45,585 nt of DNA from Sulfitobacter sp. (lineage in GTDB: Bacteria > Pseudomonadota > Alphaproteobacteria > Rhodobacterales > Rhodobacteraceae): positions 1-45,585 of the forward strand of contig JABDKA010000133.1 in the NCBI GenBank assembly GCA_013002405.1, in the 5' to 3' direction. Positions 17,970-26,931 of the stretch are shown piece after piece. A model generated the notes under the pieces. The model was not told the DNA's origin and ran no database searches. It saw nothing but the letters and a program-made list of their open reading frames with translations. The first letter of the stretch is position 1. Each line of letters opens with the position of its first letter. A program made the translations under genes and the position numbers.

Positions 17970-19619
17970 CTATCCCGCCAAAAGGGCTTCGGCAGCGGCG
18001 CGCGCGGCGTCGGTGATGGTATCGCCCGACAGCATCCGCGCCACCTCATCAACCCTTTGTGGCGGGCTCAGGGGGGTCACGGTAGAAGTGGTCATGCCCG
18101 CTTCAACGCCCTTTTCGACCCGCCAGTGATGGGATCCCAGCGCGGCAACCTGCGGGGAGTGGGTGACAACCAGCACCTGCCCTTCTTGCGCGAGGGCGGA
18201 AAGTCTGCGGCCCACCGCATCGGCCGTCGCCCCGCCGACGCCCCGGTCGATCTCATCGAAGATCAGGGTAAGGCCCGACTGGCCCTGGGTCAGACATACC
18301 TTGAGGGCCAGTAGGAACCGGCTCAGCTCACCGCCCGAGGCGATCTTGCCCAGTGGGCCCGCAGGGGCGCCGGGATTGGTGGCCACGGTAAAGGCCACCC
18401 CGTCCCGCCCTTCCGGCCCCGCCGTCTCTTCGGTGATCTGGGTCTCGAAGACCGCACGCTCCATCTTGAGAGGGGCCAGCTCAGTCCCCACCGCCTTGTC
18501 GAGCTTGATGGCCGCCTTGCGGCGTGCCGCGCTCAGCGCCTCAGCGGCGGTGTCGTAATCCGCCTCAGCCGCCCGCACGGCATGGTCAAGCGCCTCCTGT
18601 GCCGCCTCGCCCGCATCGAGCGCATCGAGTTTGCCGCGTAGAGTCTGCGCAAACCCGGCCAGATCGTCGGGTGCTACACTGTGTTTGCGCGCCAGACCAC
18701 GGATCGCGAAAAGCCTTTCCTCGGTCTCTTCCAGTTCGACGGGGTTGAACGACATAGCCTCGATTACCTCGGACACGCCCGAAAGGGCCTCATCCAGTTC
18801 CACCATCGCCCGGTTCAGTGCGGCCATCGGTGCCTCAAGCGCCCCTTCCGCCTGTGCCGCTGCCCCGTCAAGCCACCGCAAGGCATCTCCCAGGTGCCGT
18901 TCCGCACCTTCATGTCCCATGATCTCGTAGGCCTTGACTACATCGGCGCGGATCTTCTCAGCCCCCTGCATCAGCCGCCGCCTGGCATCCAGGGTCGCTT
19001 CCTCGCCCTCCTGCGGGTTGAGCTCGTCCAGCTCCGCGACGGCATGGCGCAGGAATTCCTCCTCCTCGCGGATCGCGTCACGCTCCCGCGCCGCCGCCTC
19101 CGCCGCCCGGCGCGCGGCCCCGAGGTTGGCCCAGGCGCCGCGGACCTTGGTAAGCTTATCGCTGTTGCCCGCAAAATCATCCAGAATGGCGCGGTGTCCG
19201 CGTGGGTTCAGCAGGCCGCGGTCGTCGTGCTGACCGTGCAGTTCCACAAGGCTCTCCGACAGGGCGCGCAGCACCTCCCCCGAGCAGCGCCGGTCATTGA
19301 CCCAGGCCGTCTTGCGACCATCGGCGGCGTTGACACGCCGCAGGATCAGCTCTTCTCCGTCCGGCAGGCCCGCTTCGGCCAGCACTTCGTGGGCCGGATG
19401 CCCCTCCGGCAGATCGAACCAGGCCGTCACCTCACCATGCGCAGCCCCCTGCCGGACCAGATCGGCGCGGCCACGCCAGCCCAGCACAAACCCAAGCGCG
19501 TCCAGCAGGATCGACTTGCCCGCACCGGTCTCTCCGGTCAGCACATTCAGACCGGGCTTAAAACCAAGCTCCAGCCGATCGATGATCAGCATGTCCGATA
19601 TATGAAGTCCGCGCAGCAT
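17970..19619 (-). CDS. recN: DNA repair protein RecN
   Basis: SMC-like ATPase of double-strand-break repair. The 549-residue protein has the N-terminal Walker A GETGAGKS in LNVLTGETGAGKSILLDAL, long coiled-coil regions rich in Ala/Glu/Arg (about 150-370), and a C-terminal ABC signature region with SGGELSRFLLALK and a Walker B followed by DEIDRGVGG, plus the VVTHSPQVAA switch. ATG 19619 is preferred over the adjacent TTG. It is the third gene in the lpxC-bamD-recN order, common in alphaproteobacteria beside ftsZ. Spacing to bamD is 40 bp and contains a hairpin. I see no LexA-type box in that gap, so transcription probably runs from upstream. Confidence 0.97.
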   Translation of the reverse strand: MLRGLHISDMLIIDRLELGFKPGLNVLTGETGAGKSILLDALGFVLGWRGRADLVRQGAAHGEVTAWFDLPEGHPAHEVLAEAGLPDGEELILRRVNAADGRKTAWVNDRRCSGEVLRALSESLVELHGQHDDRGLLNPRGHRAILDDFAGNSDKLTKVRGAWANLGAARRAAEAAARERDAIREEEEFLRHAVAELDELNPQEGEEATLDARRRLMQGAEKIRADVVKAYEIMGHEGAERHLGDALRWLDGAAAQAEGALEAPMAALNRAMVELDEALSGVSEVIEAMSFNPVELEETEERLFAIRGLARKHSVAPDDLAGFAQTLRGKLDALDAGEAAQEALDHAVRAAEADYDTAAEALSAARRKAAIKLDKAVGTELAPLKMERAVFETQITEETAGPEGRDGVAFTVATNPGAPAGPLGKIASGGELSRFLLALKVCLTQGQSGLTLIFDEIDRGVGGATADAVGRRLSALAQEGQVLVVTHSPQVAALGSHHWRVEKGVEAGMTTSTVTPLSPPQRVDEVARMLSGDTITDAARAAAEALLAG

Positions 19620-19635
19620 CAAATCCGCCCGTCAG

Positions 19636-19653
19636 GTGGGGTTATTACCCCAC
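19636..19653 (-). other. intercistronic hairpin between bamD and recN
   Basis: A perfect 6-bp stem GTGGGG/CCCCAC encloses a 6-base loop (TAATAA on the - strand) in the 40-bp gap between the bamD stop and the recN start. No T-tract follows, so it is not a standard terminator. It could protect or define an mRNA end, or attenuate read-through into recN. Confidence 0.45.
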
Positions 19654-19659
19654 GCGTTA

Positions 19660-20529
19660 TTATATCCACTCGCCCTTGATCGTCTGCCGGTAAATGGCAC
19701 CGAGCCAGTTGTCCGAGAAGAAGGCGGGCTCCAAACCCTTGCCGGTCAGCAGACGGTAACTGTCTTCGTACCACTCGCTCCCCTGGTAGTTGTGGCCCAG
19801 GATGGCCCCCGCCGTCTGGGCTTCGGTGTTCAGACCGAGGGACAGGTAAGCTTCCACCAGTCGGTGCAGGGCTTCGGCGGTGTGAGTGGTGGTCTGAAAT
19901 TCCTCGACCACGACGCGGAAGCGGTTGATCGCGGCAGTGTAATGATCCCGGCGCAGGTAATAGCGACCGATCTCCATTTCCTTGCCCGCGAGGTGATCAA
20001 AAGCAAGATCGAATTTCAAGATGGCGCTGTCGGCATATTCGCTGTCCGGATAATTCTCTATCACGTCGCGCAGGGATTGCAGCGCCTGGAAGGTCAGTCC
20101 CTGATCCCGGCCCACTTCATCAATCTGATCGTAGTAGCTGAGCGCCAGCAAGTACTGGGCATAGGCCGCATCGTCATCGTCCGGGTAAAAGTCGATGAAG
20201 CGCTGTGCTGACGAACGGCTGTTCTCGTAATCCTGATCTTGATGATAGGCGAAGGCCTGCATGATCAGGGCACGGCGCGCCCAGTCGGAATAGGGATAAA
20301 GCCGCTCAATCTCGGAAAAGTAGAAGGCCGCGTCGTCAGGCTGACGGCGGTTCAGTTCATACTCGCCCCGCTCGAAGATCTGTTCGGGCGTGTAGGTCTC
20401 AAGCGGAATTTCCTGCGGGTTGAAAAAGCTGCCTGTGACACGGCCCGCGTTGCGATTGCCGCCACAGGCCGCAAGGGCAACCAACAGCATCGCGCAGACC
20501 AACCACTTCCCAGCCCGAGGCACCGTCAT
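19660..20529 (-). CDS. bamD: outer membrane protein assembly factor BamD
   Basis: Lipoprotein of the BAM complex that inserts beta-barrel proteins into the outer membrane. The 289-residue product from ATG 20529 has a lipoprotein signal: basic MTVPRAGKW, hydrophobic core, and lipobox LAAC with Cys22 as the acylated residue. It then shows the BamD TPR order: YTPEQIFERGEYEL, then RLYPYSDWARRAL, FIDFYPDDDDAAYAQYLLALSYY, and the terminal RDHYTAAINRFRVVVEEF and AEALHRLVEAYL. An upstream in-frame ATG at 20592 gives a poor N-terminus; AAGGGTGGG precedes 20529. lpxC lies 224 bp upstream, so a separate promoter is possible. Confidence 0.96.
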   Translation of the reverse strand: MTVPRAGKWLVCAMLLVALAACGGNRNAGRVTGSFFNPQEIPLETYTPEQIFERGEYELNRRQPDDAAFYFSEIERLYPYSDWARRALIMQAFAYHQDQDYENSRSSAQRFIDFYPDDDDAAYAQYLLALSYYDQIDEVGRDQGLTFQALQSLRDVIENYPDSEYADSAILKFDLAFDHLAGKEMEIGRYYLRRDHYTAAINRFRVVVEEFQTTTHTAEALHRLVEAYLSLGLNTEAQTAGAILGHNYQGSEWYEDSYRLLTGKGLEPAFFSDNWLGAIYRQTIKGEWI

Positions 20530-20753
20530 GGTCCCACCCTTCGCAACATCACACCCACGGCCTTTTCGGCCCTTCTGATCTTTGCCTAGCACAATATTTT
20601 GCCGTGCAAAACGGTCATTCCACAGATTGTGACTCAGGTTTCCGCGTGCCCTACGCCTATTCGGGCCGCAGACCCATTGTGTGAGAATTTACATGGACTT
20701 GAGACGCCACTCAATGAGGCGAAAGGACGCTGAACCGAAGGTTGAAAAGCGGA

Positions 20754-21677
20754 TCAGGCCACGGCCGGGATTTCGTCCCAGACCAGACCGTAACCGGGCA
20801 GACGCGCGACCTGCGTGGGATCGCAAGCGATGCGGCGGACCGCACCAGGCGCCGCAAAAAGCTCCCGCAGGAGGGTGTTGGTCAGCGAATGACCCGCCCG
20901 GCACCCGGTATAGTGGCCCAGCAAGGGGCCACCCGCGAGCGCGAGATCGCCCAGCGCATCCAGCATTTTGTGGCGTACGGGTTCATCCGCGTGGCGCAGG
21001 CCACCCGGGCTCAGCACCGAGTCACCGTCGAAGACCACCGCGTTTTCGCCCGGGTTTCCGCCCAGCGCCAGGCCATTGGCCTGCATCGCGTCCACATCCG
21101 CCTGACGGCAGAAGGTGCGGCTGTCGGACAGTTCGCGCGCGAAGGAGCCGTTATTCATCACCAGTGATTTCTTCTGTCGGCCGATCGCGGCATCGACAAA
21201 ATCAATCTCAAAATCAATCCGCAGCGTATTGGAGGGCGCGAGGGTCGCCGTCGCCTCACCTTCGCGGACAGTGACGGTCTTGAGCACTTCATAGGCCATG
21301 ACCGGGGCGTTCAGTTTGCGCACCCCCCGGCTGACGAAGCCGCGCACGAAAGGCAGGGCGGAACCGTCAAGGATCGGCACTTCCGGTCCGTCAATCTCAA
21401 TCAGGGCATTGTGAATCCCGCAGCCCGCGAGGGCAGCCATCAGATGCTCGACCGTGGAGACCGACAGGCCCGCGCGGTTTTCCAGTTTGGTGCAAAGCGG
21501 GGAGCGGTTCACCGCCTCCCAGTGTGCAGGAACCATCCGGTCGCCCAGGGCGATGTCGGTGCGCACAAACCATATACCATGATGCGCGCCCGCAGGCCGC
21601 ACGGTCACCGTTGCGGGTTGCCCACTATGCAGACCTTTGCCATGAAAGCTGATCTGCGATTTGATCGTGGTTTGCAC
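20754..21677 (-). CDS. lpxC: UDP-3-O-acyl-N-acetylglucosamine deacetylase (lipid A synthesis)
   Basis: Zinc enzyme for the committed step of lipid A synthesis, removing acetate from UDP-3-O-acyl-GlcNAc. The chosen GTG 21677 gives the family N-terminus MQTTIKSQISFHGKGLHSG and 307 residues; TTG 21692 would add five residues. Zinc ligands H78 (VEHLMAAL), H236 and D240 (VRHKMLDALGDL) are present, as are general base E77 and H263 (AGHSLTN). These match E. coli LpxC positions within one or two residues. Downstream of ftsZ but separated from it by a strong terminator, it is probably an independent unit. The start of bamD follows 224 bp on. Confidence 0.97.
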   Translation of the reverse strand: MQTTIKSQISFHGKGLHSGQPATVTVRPAGAHHGIWFVRTDIALGDRMVPAHWEAVNRSPLCTKLENRAGLSVSTVEHLMAALAGCGIHNALIEIDGPEVPILDGSALPFVRGFVSRGVRKLNAPVMAYEVLKTVTVREGEATATLAPSNTLRIDFEIDFVDAAIGRQKKSLVMNNGSFARELSDSRTFCRQADVDAMQANGLALGGNPGENAVVFDGDSVLSPGGLRHADEPVRHKMLDALGDLALAGGPLLGHYTGCRAGHSLTNTLLRELFAAPGAVRRIACDPTQVARLPGYGLVWDEIPAVA

Positions 21678-21779
21678 TGAATGATACCCCAAGTGTCAGC
21701 GATCGGACTTTGCCCGTCCTGAGCGCAACTCTGAACTATGCGGAGGGGTTCAAATCCTCAACTCAATCTTTGTAACGGT

Positions 21780-21798
21780 CTGAAACATGGCTGAAACA
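21780..21798 (-). repeat. 11-bp-period direct repeat upstream of lpxC
   Basis: CTGAAACA occurs twice (21780-21787 and 21791-21798) exactly 11 bp apart, one helical turn, about 105-120 bp upstream of the lpxC start. On the - strand it reads TGTTTCAG. Such spacing would suit a dimeric regulator. No promoter elements could be assigned with confidence. Confidence 0.3.
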
Positions 21799-21810
21799 AT
21801 TGAGCGTAAA

Positions 21811-21828
21811 TGCGCCTGCACGGGCGCA
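21811..21828 (-). other. second hairpin downstream of ftsZ terminator
   Basis: A perfect 6-bp stem TGCGCC/GGCGCA with a 6-base loop lies 15 bp beyond the ftsZ terminator T-tract. It is followed on the - strand by TTTACG, a weak T-tract. It may back up termination or lie in the lpxC upstream region. Confidence 0.35.
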
Positions 21829-21837
21829 AAATGTTGT

Positions 21838-21871
21838 TTCAAAACAAAAAAAGGCCGCCCACAGGCGGCCC
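21838..21871 (-). terminator. strong rho-independent terminator after ftsZ
   Basis: On the - strand, a perfect 7-bp GC stem (GGCCGCC with GGCGGCC, arms 21864-21870 and 21853-21859, 4-base loop) is followed by TTTTTTTGTTTTG. It begins 23 bp past the ftsZ stop. This is a textbook intrinsic terminator and marks the end of the division gene cluster, separating it from lpxC. On the + strand the stem is followed only by CTTTTCC, so it mainly acts on ftsZ. Confidence 0.9.
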
Positions 21872-21893
21872 TTTTCCGGTTCAATGTGAAGCC

Positions 21894-23501
21894 TCAGTTC
21901 GCCTGACGACGCAGGAATGCGGGGATTTCGATCCGCTCCTCGTCGGCGTCCTGCTCCTGCTGTGGCTGGGGGGCTGCGGCGGCGGAGCGGGTCTGCTGCA
22001 CGGGCGGCTGCTGGCGCGCGGGGCGCTGCGGCTGGGCCTCACCTTCACCATGACCGGTCATACGGTTGATCAGCGAATTGATCCCGAAACGGGGCTTTTC
22101 CGTCTGCGGCAGGGGTGCACGGGCATCCGATTTCGGCTCTTCCGGCTGCGGTGCAGCCTTCTGGGCGGCGGCGCGCAGACGGGCAAGCGCCTCGGGCGAC
22201 GGGGTACCTGGGGCCGGTGCACGGGGGGCGACATAGGCCTCCTCGTTGGCCTCCAGTTCCTCTTCCTGACGCGGTTCGAAGGCCGCGACCTGAGGACGGT
22301 AGGCGGGGGGCGGAAGATCGCCTTCGATCTGGTCAACCGGATCATCGGCAAAGATATCCTCTACCTGATCCTCTGCGGCAACACGCTCCGCGTCCAGATC
22401 CTCAAAGAGACCCTGCTGATCCTCATTGGTGGCAACCGCCTCAGCTGCAATGGGCTGTTCTTCTTCGATCTTTTGCGGCTGCTTGAGGGGTTCGCGCATG
22501 GAACGGCGCGGCACCGGAATATCGTGCTGCACCTCGGTTGCGTCGATGCCCGTGGCCACGACGCTCACGCGCATTGTGCCGCCCATGGCCGTATCGAGGG
22601 TGGAACCCACGATGATGTTTGCCTCCGGGTCCACCTCTTCGCGGATACGATTGGCGGCCTCGTCCAGTTCGAAAAGGGTCAGGTCCTCGCCACCGGTGAT
22701 GTTGATCAGCACGCCCTTGGCGCCGCGCAGGGAGATTTCGTCCAGCAGCGGGTTGGCGATGGCCTTTTCGGCGGCCTGAATGGCGCGGTCTTCGCCGTCG
22801 GCCTCTCCTGTGCCCATCATGGCCTTGCCCATCTCATCCATCACCGCACGCACGTCGGCAAAGTCGAGGTTGATAAGGCCCGGACGCACCATCAGATCGG
22901 TCACGCCCTTCACACCCTGGTAAAGGACATCGTCGGCCATAGAAAAGGCCTCGGTGAATGTCGTCTTTTCATTGGCCAGGCGGAAGAGGTTCTGGTTGGG
23001 GATGATGATCAGCGTATCGACAACCTTCTGCAGCGCCTCAACGCCATCCTCGGCCTGACGCATGCGTTTGGCACCCTCGAACTGGAAGGGCTTGGTCACG
23101 ACACCGACGGTCAGCACGCCCAGCTCCCGCGCGGCCTGCGCGATGATGGGGGCCGCGCCCGTTCCAGTGCCGCCGCCCATTCCGGCGGTGATGAAGCACA
23201 TGTGCGCACCCGCCAGGTGATCGACGATCTGTTCGATCGATTCCTCGGCCGCGGCAGCACCTACGGAGGCCCGCGCGCCGGCGCCCAGACCTTCGGTAAC
23301 CTTGATGCCAAGCTGGACCTTGTTGTCCGACTTGGCCTGCTGCAGGGCCTGCGCGTCCGTGTTGGCGACGACGAAATCGACGCCATCCAATTCTTTATCA
23401 ATCATGTTGTTGACGGCATTGCCGCCAGCGCCACCCACACCGAAAACGGTGATACGGGGCTTCAGATCTTCTTGTCCGGGCATCGATAGGTTCAGTGTCA
23501 T
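21894..23501 (-). CDS. ftsZ: cell division GTPase FtsZ
   Basis: Tubulin homologue that polymerises into the Z-ring. The 535-residue protein begins MTLNLS; the nucleotide-binding [11 protein letters not shown] is near residue 24, the tubulin signature [10 protein letters not shown] at about 109-118, and the catalytic T7 loop [11 protein letters not shown] follows. The GTPase core ends about residue 320. A long Pro/Gln/Glu/Ala-rich disordered linker of about 200 residues then leads to the C-terminal peptide [12 protein letters not shown], which binds FtsA and other partners. The long linker is usual in alphaproteobacteria. Start ATG 23501 follows AGGCGG. A 175-bp gap separates it from ftsA, larger than elsewhere in the cluster, so an extra ftsZ promoter is likely there. 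Confidence 0.99.
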   Translation of the reverse strand: MTLNLSMPGQEDLKPRITVFGVGGAGGNAVNNMIDKELDGVDFVVANTDAQALQQAKSDNKVQLGIKVTEGLGAGARASVGAAAAEESIEQIVDHLAGAHMCFITAGMGGGTGTGAAPIIAQAARELGVLTVGVVTKPFQFEGAKRMRQAEDGVEALQKVVDTLIIIPNQNLFRLANEKTTFTEAFSMADDVLYQGVKGVTDLMVRPGLINLDFADVRAVMDEMGKAMMGTGEADGEDRAIQAAEKAIANPLLDEISLRGAKGVLINITGGEDLTLFELDEAANRIREEVDPEANIIVGSTLDTAMGGTMRVSVVATGIDATEVQHDIPVPRRSMREPLKQPQKIEEEQPIAAEAVATNEDQQGLFEDLDAERVAAEDQVEDIFADDPVDQIEGDLPPPAYRPQVAAFEPRQEEELEANEEAYVAPRAPAPGTPSPEALARLRAAAQKAAPQPEEPKSDARAPLPQTEKPRFGINSLINRMTGHGEGEAQPQRPARQQPPVQQTRSAAAAPQPQQEQDADEERIEIPAFLRRQAN

Positions 23502-23676
23502 GTCAGTCCGCCTGTTTTTTTCTGGCCCACGTCCCCAGCGGGCTTTGCTCTTAAATTGTGGCGATCTTAACGTTCATAGGGCGTAAGGTCACCAATAAAA
23601 CGCCCTTCGGACGCTAAATATGGGCAATTTTTTGCCTCTTTTCCATTTATCTCGGTGCCGCCACTTGATCTTGTGG

Positions 23677-25011
23677 TCACCAGTTGTCTCGGAACCACTT
23701 CACCGCCCGCTTGAGCGAGCGAGAAGGGTATTTGTCTGCCGGTATGTCAAAGTCCCACCATTCGTCCTGCGGATGGGCCGCAAAAAGCGAAAGCCCCACG
23801 GCTGAGGCGAAGCCTGGTCCTGTCGCCGCTTGGGGCAATCCGTGCACCCGCAGAGGGCGGCCAAGGCGGACCTGCTGACCCAGGATCTTGCTGGCCAGCC
23901 CATCCAGGCCGGGGATCTGGCTGCCGCCGCCTGTCAGGACAATCTGCTGGCTGGGCAGGTGGTCAAAGCCCGCGGCATCCAGCCTTACGCGTACTTCTTC
24001 TAGGATTTCCTCGACCCGCGGCCGCATGATCCCGATCAACTCCGCCCGGCTGGCGGTGCGGCGGTCGTGTTCGTAGTCGCCCGTATCCCCTCCGATCTCG
24101 ATCATCTCCCGGTCATCCATGCCGGTGGCGTGCACACCGCCGTAGAAGGTCTTGATCCGCTCCGCATTGGTGTGAGGCACCTGCAGCCCCATTGAAATAT
24201 CAGCAGTGATGTGGTCCCCGCCCATGCGCACCGTGTCAGCGTAGATCATGTGTTTCTTGATAAAGATCGACAGGCTGGTCGTGCCCCCGCCGAGGTCGAT
24301 GCAGGCGGCACCAAGTTCCTGCTCATCCTCCACCAGGGATGAAATGCCCGAGACATAGGCCGAGGAGGCGATACCGGCCAATTCAAGATCACAACGCTTG
24401 ATGCAGTGGGCCAGATGCTGCACCGCCGGGGCGTCGATGGTGAGCATGTGCAGATCGACGGACAGGCGATTGCCGATCTGGTTGCGAGGGTCCGACAGGC
24501 CCGATCGGTGGTCCAGCGCAAAGTTCACCGGCTGGGCATGCAGCACCTCGCGACCCTCACCGTATTCCGGGATGTCACAACTGGCGAGGACACGAGCCAC
24601 ATCGTCCTCACTGACGGTATCCCCTTCCAGTTCGATCTCCGCATCCAGCCCGTAGCTGCGCGGCTCCGCGCCGGAAAGGCTGGCGATCACATGATCGACA
24701 CGGATGCCTGCCATCTTCTGCGCCGCCTGCAGGGCCGTGCGGATCGCGCGCTCCGTCTCACCCATGGCGCAGATTTCACCAAATTTCACACCCCGTGACC
24801 GCGTCGTTGCCGCCCCGATGACCCTGAAACCCGACTGTCCGGCGAGGGAGCCAATGCCACCTTCCTCACGCGCTGGTCCGGCGCCGTCAAAGCGCAGCAC
24901 CAGGCAGGCGATCTTGGAAGAGCCCACGTCAAGGATGGCAACCACCCCGCGCTGCATCGCCAGTTTACGCATATGGCGCATCGACCGCTGGCTTTCGTAA
25001 AGGTCTGTCAT
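23677..25011 (-). CDS. ftsA: cell division protein FtsA
   Basis: Actin-like ATPase that tethers FtsZ to the membrane and recruits later division proteins. The 444 residues show the phosphate-1 motif LDVGSSKIACLV, the 1C subdomain (CAMGETERAIRTALQ, GIRVDHVIASLSG), the phosphate-2 region ACIDLGGGTTSLSIF, and the adenosine motif VLTGGGSQIPG. The last 16 residues, PSRSLKRAVKWFRDNW, form the amphipathic membrane-targeting helix. The first 19 residues are a basic extension compared with E. coli FtsA. It lies 43 bp downstream of ftsQ and 175 bp upstream of ftsZ in the usual order. Confidence 0.98.
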   Translation of the reverse strand: MTDLYESQRSMRHMRKLAMQRGVVAILDVGSSKIACLVLRFDGAGPAREEGGIGSLAGQSGFRVIGAATTRSRGVKFGEICAMGETERAIRTALQAAQKMAGIRVDHVIASLSGAEPRSYGLDAEIELEGDTVSEDDVARVLASCDIPEYGEGREVLHAQPVNFALDHRSGLSDPRNQIGNRLSVDLHMLTIDAPAVQHLAHCIKRCDLELAGIASSAYVSGISSLVEDEQELGAACIDLGGGTTSLSIFIKKHMIYADTVRMGGDHITADISMGLQVPHTNAERIKTFYGGVHATGMDDREMIEIGGDTGDYEHDRRTASRAELIGIMRPRVEEILEEVRVRLDAAGFDHLPSQQIVLTGGGSQIPGLDGLASKILGQQVRLGRPLRVHGLPQAATGPGFASAVGLSLFAAHPQDEWWDFDIPADKYPSRSLKRAVKWFRDNW

Positions 25012-25054
25012 GTCTGCCCCGTAATGAATTGGTTCTTTATGCGTCCCATCCGGT

Positions 25055-25936
25055 TCACTGGCCGGATGCCCCTTTGATTTCCCACCAGATCTGGGTGGCC
25101 TGTTCGCTCATCCGCACGGTGGGACGTCTGGCGAGCCGCAAATCGACCCTTGTCACATCACGCGTTAGAACTTCCTCCGCGCTTTCCAGCGCAATCACCC
25201 TTTCCAGGGCCTGCAATGCCCCCTTTTCTGGCAGAAGAATGCGCTGGTCACGGTCCAACACTACGTCCCAACGACGCTCTCCTACACGAACGAGGCCGCG
25301 CAGCCGGTTGCCCAGTGCCGATGCGGCCTGCACCAGTTTCAGCGCCTCTGGCACGCGCCGGGCCGCACCCTCCCCCGCGATCAGCGGAAGGGTCGGATGA
25401 TCCGCCCGCCGCGCAACTTCGGTCACGTGCGCGCCGGAGCGGTCGATCAGCGCCAGGCCTTCTGCATGGCGCCAGACCACAACGGGCGTCCGCTGGGTCA
25501 CGTCGATCTGCAGGATGCCACCGGGCTTGATCCGCACGTTGGCCTTCTTGATGGCGGTGATGGCGGTGATGTCGGCGCGCAGTTCCTCCAGGTTCAGATC
25601 GAAGGAACTGAGCGGAAACTCGATCGGCACCGCGGCGCGGATCTCTGCGGCCAGAGCACCCTCCGCCCCGTCGATGGCCATCACCTTGACCATGAATTCG
25701 GGGCGCTCTTCGATGCTGGCACGGGCCTCGGCCACCCCATCGGCGATGGCCGCACGCCGGTCGGGATCGGACAAAAAGATGGTCCCGGCCATCAGCGTCA
25801 GGCAAAAGGGCACGCCCGCCCGCAACCCGAGGCGGAAACCGGGGGTCAGCATCAACCGCTGCATCCGCCAGGCCCAGCGGGAGGGGGCGGGATCGGCCTT
25901 GCTGGCGGCCTGCGCGCTGCGGATCAGCGAGAGCAT
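25055..25936 (-). CDS. ftsQ: cell division protein FtsQ
   Basis: Bitopic inner-membrane protein that links cytoplasmic and periplasmic divisome parts through FtsB/FtsL. The 293-residue product has a basic cytoplasmic N-terminus ([13 protein letters not shown] to about residue 36), one transmembrane segment at about 37-56 ([20 protein letters not shown]), a POTRA domain ([11 protein letters not shown], then [14 protein letters not shown]) and the beta domain ([26 protein letters not shown]). The gene overlaps the end of ddl by 13 bp. Order ddl-ftsQ-ftsA-ftsZ is the classical one. Sequence divergence is normal for FtsQ; position and domain layout make the call sound. Confidence 0.95.
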   Translation of the reverse strand: MLSLIRSAQAASKADPAPSRWAWRMQRLMLTPGFRLGLRAGVPFCLTLMAGTIFLSDPDRRAAIADGVAEARASIEERPEFMVKVMAIDGAEGALAAEIRAAVPIEFPLSSFDLNLEELRADITAITAIKKANVRIKPGGILQIDVTQRTPVVVWRHAEGLALIDRSGAHVTEVARRADHPTLPLIAGEGAARRVPEALKLVQAASALGNRLRGLVRVGERRWDVVLDRDQRILLPEKGALQALERVIALESAEEVLTRDVTRVDLRLARRPTVRMSEQATQIWWEIKGASGQ

Positions 25937-26844
25937 GAGGCATCCTCCACCATCCAGGCGCAGAAATCGGGAAAGGAAATGCCGCAGTGTTGGGCCTGCT
26001 CTGGGCTGAGCGATGTACCGGTCATCCCGGGCTGGGTATTGGTTTCCAGAAGCACCAGACCCCCGGCGCCCCGCGCCTCATCCCAGCGATAGTCGGTCCG
26101 GCTGACCCCGCGACAACCCAGCGCCCGGTGCGCGCGCAGGGCGTAGTCCATGCAAAGATCGAAAATGTCCTGCGGAAGATCGGCCGGCACCACGTGGGAG
26201 GAGCCACCTTCCTTGTATTTGGCGTCGTAATCATACCAGCCGGTGGTGATGATATCGGTCACCGTCAGCGCCCGGTCACCCATAACCGTCACGGTCAGTT
26301 CGCGGCCCGGCACGAAGGCTTCAACCATCACATGTTCGGGCATTTCGGGACCCAGCTGCGGCGGACCGTTGTTTTCCTCCATCACCAGGTAGACACCGAC
26401 GGAGGACCCTTCGTTGTTGGGCTTGACCACATAAGGCGGCGTCATCACGTGGCGCGCGCGGACCTCATCTGCAGGGGCAATCCGGCTTTCGACCACCGGC
26501 AAGCCGTGGGCGCGATAGACTGCCTTGGTCCGCTCCTTGTCCATGGCAAGGGCCGAGGCCAGCACGCCGGAATGGCTGTAGGGCACGCCGATCCATTCGA
26601 GCAGCCCCTGCACACAGCCGTCCTCGCCCCAGCGCCCGTGAAGGCAATTGAGAACCGCGTCCGGCTTGAGTTCAGTGAGTACAACACAGAGGTCGGGGCC
26701 TGCATCGACCTCAACCACCTCGAAATTCTTTTCCCGCAACGCCGCAGCGCAAGCGTGACCGCTCGCAAGCGACACCTCCCGCTCAGCTGAGGGGCCGCCC
26801 ATAAGTACTGCCACTGCTGGGACTGTCCTGCTCGACCTGCCCAA
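25924..26844 (-). CDS. ddl: D-alanine--D-alanine ligase
   Basis: ATP-dependent ligase producing the D-Ala-D-Ala dipeptide for UDP-MurNAc-pentapeptide. The 306-residue protein has the N-terminal [19 protein letters not shown] motif, [10 protein letters not shown], the ATP-grasp lid [26 protein letters not shown], and the C-terminal [18 protein letters not shown] that binds magnesium and substrate. The start is TTG 26844: no ATG is usable before the first beta strand, since the first in-frame ATG is within MGGPSAE. An AAAGG box precedes it. It sits between murB and ftsQ and overlaps ftsQ by 13 bp. Confidence 0.97.
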   Translation of the reverse strand: MGRSSRTVPAVAVLMGGPSAEREVSLASGHACAAALREKNFEVVEVDAGPDLCVVLTELKPDAVLNCLHGRWGEDGCVQGLLEWIGVPYSHSGVLASALAMDKERTKAVYRAHGLPVVESRIAPADEVRARHVMTPPYVVKPNNEGSSVGVYLVMEENNGPPQLGPEMPEHVMVEAFVPGRELTVTVMGDRALTVTDIITTGWYDYDAKYKEGGSSHVVPADLPQDIFDLCMDYALRAHRALGCRGVSRTDYRWDEARGAGGLVLLETNTQPGMTGTSLSPEQAQHCGISFPDFCAWMVEDASCSR

Positions 26845-26931
26845 TTGTGTGCCTTTTGTCCCGGACCTTTTGCGGCCCTTGTATCGTTTTATTTCACCGC
26901 CCTTGCGGCGCAGTGTCCGCGCCCGATGCTC

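Noticed and set aside
21740-21765. tRNA T-arm-like sequence GGTTCAAATCC
   Set aside because: No matching acceptor stem, D-arm or anticodon arm can be folded around it.
21810-23489. 559-codon + strand open frame opposite ftsZ
   Set aside because: ftsZ on the - strand is unmistakable; the frame also runs through its terminator.
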